A program made the position numbers and the translations under genes. From NCBI GenBank assembly GCA_039182965.1, contig JBCDBW010000140.1:1-9587 (forward strand): a DNA stretch of 9,587 bases. The letters run 5' to 3'. Positions 1-7,600 of this stretch are shown one piece after another. Origin of the DNA: JBCDBW01 sp039182965. GTDB lineage: Bacteria > Verrucomicrobiota > Verrucomicrobiia > Verrucomicrobiales > DEV007. The notes beneath the pieces were generated by a model. The model did no database searches, had not been told where the DNA came from, and saw only the letters and a program-made list of their open reading frames with translations. Every line of letters begins with the position of its first letter. The first letter of the stretch is position 1.

Positions 1-996
1 CAACAAACCACCCGACCGCGCCGCCGCCTGCAACCGATGCAACGGCTCATGCATGCCCTCATTCCCCAATGGAAAATGCCCGTAATGCATCGGGATCATC
101 TGCCGCGCACCCAAATCCTCAAACGCCTTGATCGCTTCCTCCGGATTCATGTGCACATCCCGCCCGCTGGGCGATTCATACGCGCCAATCGGCAATAATG
201 CCGTGTTGATTGCATGCCGCTCACCAATCTCTTTGAACCCTCCAAAATACGCACTATCTCCACTGTGATACAAACTCGCATGCGGCGTTTTAATGATAAA
301 TCCGCCAAACCCGCGATGCGTGTCCACCGCCATCCGCGCGCCCCAATGATTGCTCGGGGTAAATACCACCTCCAAGCCCTCGTCCAAATGAACCTCCCAG
401 TTGTGCATCTCCCGAATCTTCGAAAACTGCAGCCGCTTCAATACTTTCCCCACCCCACGTGGCACCAAAACCGTCTGCCCGTTCGCAATCGCTTTTAACG
501 ATGGGCGATGCAAATGATCAAAATGAGCATGCGTAATCAAAACCAAATCTATCGGAGGCAAATGCTCTAACATGCACCCTGGAAGCCGCGCCCGTTTCAC
601 CGGCCCGTGCCACATCGCCCAGTTCGGATCAATGAGAATGTTCCGCAATGGCGTCCGCACCAAAAAGGACGCATGCCCAATCCATGTCACCTCAATTTCA
701 TGCTCCCCCAACACATGAAAATCCCGCCGCCTCCCATGATGCTCTCCCTTCTCACGCCGCTGTAACGCCGTCCCCAATAAACGATGCCGCACAAATCGAT
801 AGTTCCGCTGCGCCCACCCGCGCTCCGGCTTCAAACCAACCTGCAATCCGTTCGTCTTGATGCCAAATCCATTGCCCAAAATCCCTCGACGCGCCCGCAC
901 CGGTGATTTTTCGCCCGATGGCGACGAATGATTATTGGGGGTTGACTCGTTCTCGAGACTCACAGGGCTGGGTAAAAGAACGTTCATTTCTTCCAT
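1..996 (-). CDS. MBL-fold metal-dependent hydrolase, UlaG/NAPE-PLD-like (3' end beyond window)
   Basis: The minus strand is open from an ATG at 996 to the left edge, giving 332 residues without a stop. The metal-binding signature THAHFDH lies at about residues 155-161. It is followed by TPSNHW (213-218), HSGDSAYF (244-251), a PIGAYE segment with a downstream MNPEEA, and MHYGHFPL (303-310). This series is characteristic of the lactamase_B_2 / COG2220 branch, which includes UlaG lactonases and N-acyl-phosphatidylethanolamine phospholipase D-like enzymes; it predicts a two-metal hydrolase with the usual His/Asp ligands. No signal peptide or membrane segment is seen, so it is probably cytoplasmic. 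The first 65 or so residues are polar and low-complexity, so the true start is uncertain: ATG at 996 and ATG at 987 are in frame, and a TGA lies four codons upstream of 996. Only a short C-terminal piece should be missing. The substrate (phospholipid, lactone or phosphodiester) cannot be told. It is divergent from the J-domain gene. Confidence 0.9.
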   Translation of the reverse strand, partial: MEEMNVLLPSPVSLENESTPNNHSSPSGEKSPVRARRGILGNGFGIKTNGLQVGLKPERGWAQRNYRFVRHRLLGTALQRREKGEHHGRRRDFHVLGEHEIEVTWIGHASFLVRTPLRNILIDPNWAMWHGPVKRARLPGCMLEHLPPIDLVLITHAHFDHLHRPSLKAIANGQTVLVPRGVGKVLKRLQFSKIREMHNWEVHLDEGLEVVFTPSNHWGARMAVDTHRGFGGFIIKTPHASLYHSGDSAYFGGFKEIGERHAINTALLPIGAYESPSGRDVHMNPEEAIKAFEDLGARQMIPMHYGHFPLGNEGMHEPLHRLQAAARSGGLL

Positions 997-1042
997 TGTA
1001 AACCCGTTTCACAACGAAAAAACCGCACCCAGCTTTCCCACT

Positions 1043-1071
1043 GTGGCATCTCCCAAAACTTTGGCTATAAT
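1043..1071 (+). promoter_or_regulatory. Probable sigma-70-type promoter for the J-domain/CbpM-like pair
   Basis: A perfect TATAAT lies at 1066-1071, preceded by exactly 17 bases and GTGGCA at 1043-1048, which matches TTGACA at four of six positions. Transcription would start near 1078, leaving a leader of only about 14 bases before the ATG at 1092 and no room for a standard ribosome binding site. It sits in the 95-base divergent gap between the MBL-fold gene and the J-domain gene. The match is by eye only. Confidence 0.5.
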
Positions 1072-1091
1072 GGCAGTCCACGTATCCACAA

Positions 1092-2114
1092 ATGGCCGTC
1101 AAATTCCGCGATTACTACGAAGTCCTCGGCGTTCCCCGTACCGCCTCCGACGATGACATCCGCAAAGCCTTCCGCAAACTCGCTCGCAAATACCATCCCG
1201 ACGTCGCCGAAGACAAATCCTCCGCCGAGGAAAAATTTAAAGAGGTCAACGAAGCCTACGAAGTCCTCTCCGATGCAGAAAATCGAAAAAAATACGACGC
1301 CCTCGGGGAAAACTGGAAACACATGGGCGACTTCGACCCGTCCGCCACATACTCCTCCGGGCCCGGCGCAGGCCCCTCCCCAGGCTATGACCCCTCAGGC
1401 GGTCAATACTATTACTCCACCGGCGGAGACCCCGGAAACGTCGAATTCCATTTCGATGGCGCCGGCTTTAGCGACTTCTTCGAGAATTTTTTTGGCTCCC
1501 GAAGCCGCCAGCGCACCCGCACCGATCCTTTCTCATACAGCGAGGCCACCGATATTCCCTTCCCCGGCCAGGATATCGAAGCCGATATCCTCGTTACCCT
1601 TCAGGAAGCCGTGAACGGCTCGACCCGCACCCTAACACTGAAACAGCCTGCGGGCCCGGGCGAAACCGAAAAAACAAAAACCGCTCGGGTGAAAATTCCC
1701 AAGGGCGTCGTCGAAGGCCAGCGAATCCGCCTCACCGGACTCGGCGGTCAAGGACACAACGGCGGCAACAACGGAGATCTCTACCTTCGCGTCCGCTTCG
1801 AACGCCACCCAGATTTTCGCGTCATGGGACACGAACTCCACTATGACCTCACCCTCGCACCCTGGGAAGCCGTCCTCGGCGCCACGATCCCCATCCGAAC
1901 TCTCCATGGTGAAATCCGATTGAAAATTCCACCCGGAACCACCGCCGGCACTCGCATGCGCCTCCGCGGCAATGGCCTCCCCACCGGAACGAATGGAGAC
2001 CTCGGCGACCTCTTTGCTGTCATCACAATCGCCACCCCGGAGTCCGTTTCCGAGAAAGAAAAAAAACTCTGGTCCGAACTCGCCCAAACCTCCTCATTCA
2101 ACCCTCGACGCTAA
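1092..2114 (+). CDS. cbpA: Type-B J-domain co-chaperone, CbpA/DnaJ-like
   Basis: The 340-residue protein begins with a J domain (about residues 5-72) carrying the HPD tripeptide at 35-37, which stimulates the ATPase of DnaK/Hsp70. A Gly/Phe/Ser/Tyr-rich linker follows (about 78-155). Two C-terminal substrate-binding domains of DnaJ type come next: about 160-245, with the KIPKGVVEGQRIRL-like strand near 201-214, and about 246-325, with the matching KIPPGTTAGTRMRLRG segment near 278-293. No CxxCxGxG zinc repeats are present, so it is a class II/type B protein (CbpA, DjlA-unrelated) and not canonical DnaJ. Length is slightly above CbpA's usual ~305-320 because of the longer Gly-rich linker. It is cytoplasmic and presumably works with DnaK encoded elsewhere. 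A MerR/CbpM-like gene starts 6 bases after its stop, which supports the CbpA assignment. There is no Shine-Dalgarno before the ATG; the start fits because the J domain needs residue 4 onwards. Confidence 0.95.
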   Translation: MAVKFRDYYEVLGVPRTASDDDIRKAFRKLARKYHPDVAEDKSSAEEKFKEVNEAYEVLSDAENRKKYDALGENWKHMGDFDPSATYSSGPGAGPSPGYDPSGGQYYYSTGGDPGNVEFHFDGAGFSDFFENFFGSRSRQRTRTDPFSYSEATDIPFPGQDIEADILVTLQEAVNGSTRTLTLKQPAGPGETEKTKTARVKIPKGVVEGQRIRLTGLGGQGHNGGNNGDLYLRVRFERHPDFRVMGHELHYDLTLAPWEAVLGATIPIRTLHGEIRLKIPPGTTAGTRMRLRGNGLPTGTNGDLGDLFAVITIATPESVSEKEKKLWSELAQTSSFNPRR

Positions 2115-2120
2115 ATTGCC

Positions 2121-2453
2121 ATGCCCACCCGATACACCATCGTGCAATACACCGAAGGCACTTCGGGCGAAGCCCGCCTGTTCGACCTCAAAACCGCCGC
2201 GGAACTCACCGGCGTCCACCCGGAGATGATCCTCGAATTCACACGCGCCCAGCTCGTTCCATCAGCCCAGTCGGGTGAAAATCCCGATTCCTTCCGCTTC
2301 GATGAACGCGCCATCTACCGCCTCCGCCAAATCGAATCCCTTCGCCAACGCCACCACACCAACCTCCGCGTCATCCGATACATCACCCAACTCCTTGACC
2401 GCCTTGACGAAACCGAGCAAGAACTCCACCTCCTCCGCGAACAACTCCGCTGA
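2121..2453 (+). CDS. MerR-like / chaperone modulator CbpM-like protein
   Basis: A 110-residue cytoplasmic protein. Residues 20-50 form a MerR-like winged helix (LFDLKTAAELTGVHPEMILE, with a beta-wing-like SFRFDERAIYRLRQI at about 57-71). The C-terminal third (about 85-110) is a charged, leucine-rich helix ending in LLREQLR, likely a coiled coil. CbpM proteins have this layout, bind the J domain of CbpA and block its action on DnaK. The call rests on fold appearance plus position: it starts 6 bases after the CbpA-like stop and is almost certainly co-transcribed. In this protein the region that in MerR factors would carry an effector domain is absent, which favours CbpM over a sensor-type MerR activator. 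The alternative is a small HspR/MerR-type DNA-binding regulator of the same operon. Start ATG at 2121 has no clear ribosome binding site; translational coupling to the upstream stop is plausible. Confidence 0.8.
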   Translation: MPTRYTIVQYTEGTSGEARLFDLKTAAELTGVHPEMILEFTRAQLVPSAQSGENPDSFRFDERAIYRLRQIESLRQRHHTNLRVIRYITQLLDRLDETEQELHLLREQLR

Positions 2454-2584
2454 CCCCCGAATACCCATTGCCGAATACCGGTTTTTATCGTTGCCATTAC
2501 TCACTTTCGCCGCCACCGTATCCCCACTCAGGACGCTTTTCGGAATAATCCCCTCCGTGCGCAAATCCTCGGGTTCCGAATAAT
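2454..2584. other. 131-base intergenic gap with short direct repeat
   Basis: The gap lies between the CbpM-like stop and the desaturase ATG. It contains two copies of CCGAATACC at 2457-2465 and 2471-2479 (14-base period) and a related TTCCGAATAAT directly before the desaturase start. A TTGCCA at 2491-2496 could be a -35 element, but I see no good -10 at the right distance. A T5 run at 2482-2486 is not preceded by a proper hairpin. No gene or RNA recognised. Confidence 0.4.
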
Positions 2585-3727
2585 ATGACTGACCGCTTTC
2601 CCGTCGCACGGATTAACTGGACCACGAGTTCGTTTCTTGTCGGAACGCTTCTCATCGCCCTCCTCGGCACGCCTCTTTACCTCTGGCACTTTGGACTCGA
2701 TTGGTTCCAAATCGCTCTTTTCCTCTTTTACGTCCCTGCTACCGGCATGAGCATTACCCTCGGCTACCATCGGCTCTTCGCCCACCGGTCCTTTAAGGCC
2801 AAACCCCCCGTCCGCCTCGCCACCCTTGTCTTCGGCGCCTGCGCCTTCGAAAACTCCGCCCTCGATTGGGTCTCCGATCACCGCCGACATCATAAACACA
2901 CCGATCACGAAGATGACGACCCCTACAGTATCACCCGCGGTTTCTTCTGGGCTCACATCGGATGGCTCCTGATCAGACTCCGCCCCGAAGCACGAGACAA
3001 TGTCGCCGACCTCAAAAAAGATCGTCTCGTTATGTGGCAACATCGATACTGCCACTGGATCGCTCTCGTCGTCGGCCTCGCACTTCCCTCGCTTCTCGGA
3101 TTCCTCTGGAATGGCTGGGCCGGCGCCCTCGGCGCTTTCCTGATTGCCGGCATCCTCCGCATCGTCGTCGTCCAGCATTCCACTTTCTTTATCAACTCGC
3201 TCTGCCACTGCGTCGGCTCCCAGCCCTACTCTAACAAATCAAGCGCTCGCGATAGCATGATGATGGCTTTCTTCACGTTCGGAGAAGGGTATCACAATTT
3301 CCACCACTCCTTCCAACACGACTACCGCAACGGCGTGAAACGCCGTAGCTTCGACCCAACAAAATGGACCATCTGGGCCCTCGAAAAAATCGGCCTCACC
3401 AGCGACCTCAAACGCGTGTCCCCTGAAAAAATTCTGATGGCCGAAATGACTGAGGCCAAACGCCAACTACAGGCTCAACACGCCACCCTCGCCGATGCCG
3501 AAGAAGCCTCCCAGCACTGCCCCCAATGGGAGTCCACTTACAAAGCCTATCACGCCCTCCTCGAATCATTTACCGAAAGCTACCACGAACTCGAGGATTC
3601 CCTCGCGAACAGCGTCCGCGTCTCTCGCGCCCGCTTGAAACAGTGGCGCGCCGAAACACACGGCCTCCTCGATCACCTCGCCATCATGAGCCGCATGGAC
3701 CTCCCCGCCGCTCTCTCCGCTACCTGA
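2585..3727 (+). CDS. Membrane fatty acyl desaturase (acyl-CoA delta-9-type) with helical C-terminal extension
   Basis: A 380-residue integral membrane di-iron desaturase. All three histidine boxes are present: HRLFAH at 62-67, HRRHH at 99-103 (extended to HKH), and HNFHH at 237-241. The extra HSTFFINSLCH segment at 198-208 is typical of the stearoyl-CoA/OLE1/DesC family. Hydrophobic segments at about 14-34, 42-60, 154-175 and 178-197 fit the four-helix topology with the His boxes on the cytoplasmic side. The family introduces a cis double bond in a fatty acyl chain using O2 and an electron donor, adjusting membrane fluidity. After the catalytic core ends near residue 280, about 95 charged, helix-prone residues follow with no His box or cytochrome b5 motif; extended C-termini occur in some bacterial homologues, role unknown. 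Electron donor partners are not in the window. Start is the first ATG in frame; no Shine-Dalgarno is seen. It is convergent with the PAS-AraC gene. Acyl-CoA, acyl-ACP or phospholipid substrate cannot be separated here. Confidence 0.95.
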   Translation: MTDRFPVARINWTTSSFLVGTLLIALLGTPLYLWHFGLDWFQIALFLFYVPATGMSITLGYHRLFAHRSFKAKPPVRLATLVFGACAFENSALDWVSDHRRHHKHTDHEDDDPYSITRGFFWAHIGWLLIRLRPEARDNVADLKKDRLVMWQHRYCHWIALVVGLALPSLLGFLWNGWAGALGAFLIAGILRIVVVQHSTFFINSLCHCVGSQPYSNKSSARDSMMMAFFTFGEGYHNFHHSFQHDYRNGVKRRSFDPTKWTIWALEKIGLTSDLKRVSPEKILMAEMTEAKRQLQAQHATLADAEEASQHCPQWESTYKAYHALLESFTESYHELEDSLANSVRVSRARLKQWRAETHGLLDHLAIMSRMDLPAALSAT

Positions 3728-3737
3728 CCCCCGTCAG
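3724..3737. repeat. Small inverted repeat holding both convergent stop codons
   Basis: CTGAC (3724-3728) is separated by CCCC from GTCAG (3733-3737). The left arm contains the desaturase TGA (3725-3727). The right arm, read on the minus strand, contains the AraC-type TGA (3736-3734). The stem is only 5 bp and no T-run follows on either strand, so it is at best a weak bidirectional terminator. Confidence 0.4.
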
Positions 3738-4483
3738 ACCCCGCTCCGATACTTCGCGCGAAACTCCCGTGGCGTCAGACCCATGTGCTTCCGGAACTGC
3801 ACCGTGAAGGCACTCTGATCACAAAAACCAAAATCCAACGCCACCGCGATGATCGGCGCATCTGTCCGCGCCAACGCCTCACTCGCCGCTTGAATCCGCG
3901 TCTTCAAGGCAAACTCATGCGGTGTCATCTCAAACGTCTCCTGAAATTTTCGCGTCAGTTGCCGCGCCGACATCCCGGCCACCTGCGCCAGTTCCGTCGC
4001 ATCCACACGCCGATCCAAATTCTCCCGCAAATGCTCCACCGCCTTCGAAACACTCGAAAACGGCACCAACGCCCGACGCTTCCCCTCGTAACTCTGCGTC
4101 GTCCCCACTACCCCGATCACTTTTCCAGACGCATCACGCACCGGTAACTTCGTCGTGACATACCAATCTAAAACACGCTGCTCCGTATAACCTATCTCCA
4201 CCCGGTTGACCAAGGGCTCCCCACTCGTCATCACTAGCCGATCGTCCCTTACGAATTGATCCGCAATCTCCTCCGGAAAATAATCACGGTCATTCGTCCC
4301 CACAATCTCCGCTTCATCCCGCAACCCTAAACGCTCCAACATCGCCGGACTCGCCGCAATCAACCGACTCTGCGCGTCTTTAACAAAAAAATGCACGCCC
4401 GGAACATGCTCAAATAGCTTGCTAAACTCCCTCGGCGAACCCATCCGCGCATAAAACACTGTCTGTAAATCCATCGCAGTCAT
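3734..4483 (-). CDS. PAS domain-containing AraC-family transcriptional regulator
   Basis: A 249-residue cytoplasmic regulator. Residues about 24-132 form a PAS domain: HFFVKDAQSRLIAAS opening, the IVGTNDRDYFPE segment at 60-71, and the closing PVRDASGKVIGVVGTTQ strand at 114-130. Residues about 145-246 form a complete AraC/XylS DNA-binding domain with two helix-turn-helix units: LAQVAGMSARQLTRKFQ near 165-181, and IIAVALDFGFCDQSAFTVQF near 211-230 followed by the conserved MGLTPREFR. No membrane segment or signal peptide exists, so the PAS domain must see an intracellular small molecule or redox cue. The N-terminal sensor replaces the cupin-like domain of classical AraC. Its ATG (4483) is 131 bases from the divergent SGNH/propeller/cytochrome gene, the usual arrangement for a local activator of that gene and perhaps of the sulfatase beyond. 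That target is inferred. In-frame ATG at 4474 (M4) is an alternative start. Confidence 0.92.
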   Translation of the reverse strand: MTAMDLQTVFYARMGSPREFSKLFEHVPGVHFFVKDAQSRLIAASPAMLERLGLRDEAEIVGTNDRDYFPEEIADQFVRDDRLVMTSGEPLVNRVEIGYTEQRVLDWYVTTKLPVRDASGKVIGVVGTTQSYEGKRRALVPFSSVSKAVEHLRENLDRRVDATELAQVAGMSARQLTRKFQETFEMTPHEFALKTRIQAASEALARTDAPIIAVALDFGFCDQSAFTVQFRKHMGLTPREFRAKYRSGV

Positions 4484-4614
4484 GTCTAAATTTCAATAAA
4501 CATTGTCGCGATGTCAAAAGAATGCACGCAACCCCCCCTCGTATATACCCTTGGAGGTTGTGCTCGCGCCTTTCTCCTGTTCTGTTGTCACGCCCCTAGA
4601 TTCTCAGTTCGACT
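4484..4614. promoter_or_regulatory. Divergent regulatory region between PAS-AraC and SGNH/cytochrome genes
   Basis: This 131-base gap must hold promoters for both genes. On the minus strand a perfect TTGACA (4517-4512) lies 28 bases upstream of the regulator's ATG, but no strong -10 follows at 16-18 bases. A palindromic GTATATAC (4541-4548) is flanked by CCTC (4537-4540) and GAGG (4554-4557); it could be an operator core or the -10 of the rightward promoter. A run of seven C precedes it. These are visual candidates only. No Shine-Dalgarno is present before 4615. Confidence 0.4.
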
Positions 4615-7600
4615 ATGAAAATCCCCCTTCCGCAATTCCCCACCATCACCCGACCCACTCTGGCCGCCGTCACCGCCCTCTCCATCGCCCTCATCGGCAT
4701 CCCTCAAGCTGCCGAAAAATCCAATGCCAAGGCAAAGAAACCGTCGGCCGAGCGCAATCCTTCCGAGGAGATCGTGCCCACCCCAATCGAGGTCCAACAG
4801 AAAGACGAGCTTCGGCCCCTCTATAAACAACCCAAAGAACTCGCCGCGAAAAAAACCAAAACCACCTCCCTCCCGCTTTCCCCTTCTAAGGGCGAGCGCA
4901 TCGTCTTCATCGGTAACTCGCTCGCCGAACGCATGCAGCACTACGGCCACTTCGAAACGCTCCTCCACAAAGCCTTCCCGAACTCAGAAATCACCTTCCG
5001 CAATATGGGCTTCCCCGGCCACACCCCCGCCTTCCGCCCCGAAGCAGGCCAACCCGATCCCTGGGCCTTTCCCGGAGCCGAAACATTCCGACCCGAAATC
5101 AACGCACACCACGGTAAAGGACACTACCCAAAGCCCGACGAATGGCTCACCATCCTCGAAGCCGATACCATCGTCGCGTTCTTCGGCTTCAACGAATCTT
5201 TTGACGGCTTGGAAGGAGTCGGGAATTTCGAAACCGAACTCGCCGCCTTCGTCGATCACACTCTCTCCAGATCTTACAACGAAAAAACCGCTCCCAATCT
5301 CATTCTCGCCACCCCCATCGCCGTCGAGGCCCATCCGGATTATTTGCTCCCCGACGCCGACTCACGAAATGAAATCCTCGCCGCTTACGCGAAAACCGTT
5401 AAGCAGGTCGCAAAACAAAAAGACGTTGGGGTCCTCGATCTCTTCTCCCCAACCCAAAGACGCTTTGCTAAGTCAGCCCAGTCCTCCCCGCTCACCATCA
5501 ATGGCGTTCACCTCGGCGATCAAGGATACCGCTTCCTCGCCCCCGTCCTTCTCAAAAAACTCTTCGGCCCCGTCAGCCCGGCCGAACAAGTCGACGAGCA
5601 ACTCCTTCGCGAAGCCATCTACGACAAATCATGGTTCTTCCGCAACGACTACCGCATGCTCAACGGCGTCCACGCCTACGGCCAACGCTGGGCCCCCTAT
5701 GGCAACTTCAATTACCCCGAGGAAATCGAAAAGATTCGCGAAATGACCGCCCTCCGCGATGAGAACATCTGGAAGATCGCCCAAGGCAAATCAAAAACCC
5801 TCGATGTCGATGACGCCAAAACCCGCCCCCTCACCCCCGTCACAACCAACTACACCCCCAGCGAAAAAACAGGGACCGCGAATTACCTTCTCGAAAAAGA
5901 AGCCCTCGAAAAGTTTACCCTCCCCGAAGGTTACGAAGTCTCGGTCTTCGCCACCGAACAGGAATTCCCGCTCCTGCAAAACCCCGCTCAGATGCTCTTC
6001 GATAACGAAGGCCGACTCTGGGTCACCGTCGTCCCCAGCTACCCCCACTACAAACCCGGTGACGAACTGCCCAACGACAAACTTCTCATCTACGAAGATA
6101 CCGACGGCGACGGCCGCGCCGATAAAGAAACGGTCTTCGCCGACAACTTGCACGTACCCATCGGATTCCAATTCGCCCCCGAAGGCGTCTACATTTCGGA
6201 AGAACCTTACCTCACCCTCCACAAAGACACCAATGGCGACGGCAAATCCGATACGAAGGAATACATTCTCGATGGATTCGATCCCCACGATACCCATCAC
6301 GCGATCTCCGCTTTCGATACCGACTACGGCGGCGGTATCTTCATGTGCGAAGGGCGTTTCCTACACTCCCAGGTCGAAACCCCGTGGGGACCACAGCGCA
6401 TGACCGATGGCGGCGCCTGGCGCTTCGATCCCAAATCATGGAAAGTCGATCGCTTCCTCCAAACCGATGTTAGTAACCCATGGGGCGTGACTCACGACGA
6501 GTTCGGACAGAACTTTCTCAATGACGCCTCCGGAGGCAACCAATACTGGATGCTCCCTCTCTCCGTAAAAGTTCCTCACGCTCACGAAATCGATAAAGTC
6601 GAAAAGTTCAATTACGAACACCACATCCGACCCAGCTCCGGATCCGAGTTCCTCCACTCAAGACACTTTCCTGACGAGGTCCAGGGCGACTACCTCTACT
6701 GCAACTCCATCGGCTTCCTCGGCATCAAGCAATATCAAACCTTCGAAGACGGAATCGCGATCAAAGGCAAATGGCGCCAAGATCTTATCCAGTCCAGCGA
6801 TGGGAATTGCCGCCCCGCTGATCTCGAACTCGCCCCCGATGGCAGCCTCTATTTTATCGACTGGCACAACGCTCTCATCGGCCACATGCAACACTCCGCC
6901 CGCGACCCAATGCGAAACAACCAATACGGCCGCATCTACCGCATCACGTACCCCGAACGTCCCCTCGTCGACCCTCCAGAGATCGCCGGCGCTGACATAG
7001 AGACTCTCTTCGAGAACTTCAAACTCCCGGAACTCCAAGCCCGAAAACGCTCCCACGCCGAACTCCGCGGACGCGACGCCGCTGAAGTCATCGAATACGC
7101 CCACCAGTTCGCTGAAGAAAACGGTGACGACGAACGCCTCGTCTTGGAAGCGCTCTGGACCACCTGGGGCCACCATCAACCCTCGATCCCCCTCCTTGAG
7201 AAATGCTTGAACAGCTCCGATCATCGGATCCGCTCAGCCGCCATCCGCGTCGTCCGACACTGCAATCATATCCTCGAGAATCCCATCCAGTATTACCTTG
7301 TCGCCGCCGAAGACGAACACCCACGCGTCCGGCTCGAAGCCCTCGCCGCCGCCTCATGGCTCGGCGGAGACGAAGGCGCCGAGGTCCTTCTCACCGTCGC
7401 CTCTCAGCCCACTGATGAATGGATCCGCACCTCCCTCAACAGCGCCATCCTCCTCCTCAAACCAAATACGGAACAACTCCTCGCCGAGGGTAAATTCGAC
7501 AAAGCCACGATCGCCGATGTCGATCTCCTCCTCGCCAGCGAACTCCCCGGCCGCCCCAAGCGCGAATCCGTCCTCACGAAAGGCCTCAAACTCGCAGGCA

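Noticed and set aside
214..860. Plus-strand short frames (214-498 and 648-860).
   Set aside because: They overlap the minus-strand MBL-fold gene, whose metal-binding motifs are clear; the plus products are compositionally biased with no domain.
1632..2087. A minus-strand frame opposite the C-terminal domains of the J protein.
   Set aside because: No motif; explained by the antisense of C-ending codons.
2472..2490. Possible terminator: ACCGGT followed by T5.
   Set aside because: ACCGGT is self-complementary without a loop and cannot form a hairpin stem long enough for intrinsic termination.
2528..3208. A 226-residue minus-strand frame opposite the desaturase.
   Set aside because: Acidic low-complexity product, fully overlapping a desaturase whose three His boxes are in the plus frame.
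4724..5746. A 340-residue plus-strand frame inside the large cytochrome gene.
   Set aside because: It is a Ser/Pro/Lys-rich frame-shifted reading of the SGNH region, with no family resemblance.
7203..7415. Arginine-rich short frame that could look like a small basic DNA-binding protein.
   Set aside because: It is out of frame within the HEAT-like region of the large gene and arises from repeated CGCC-type codons.
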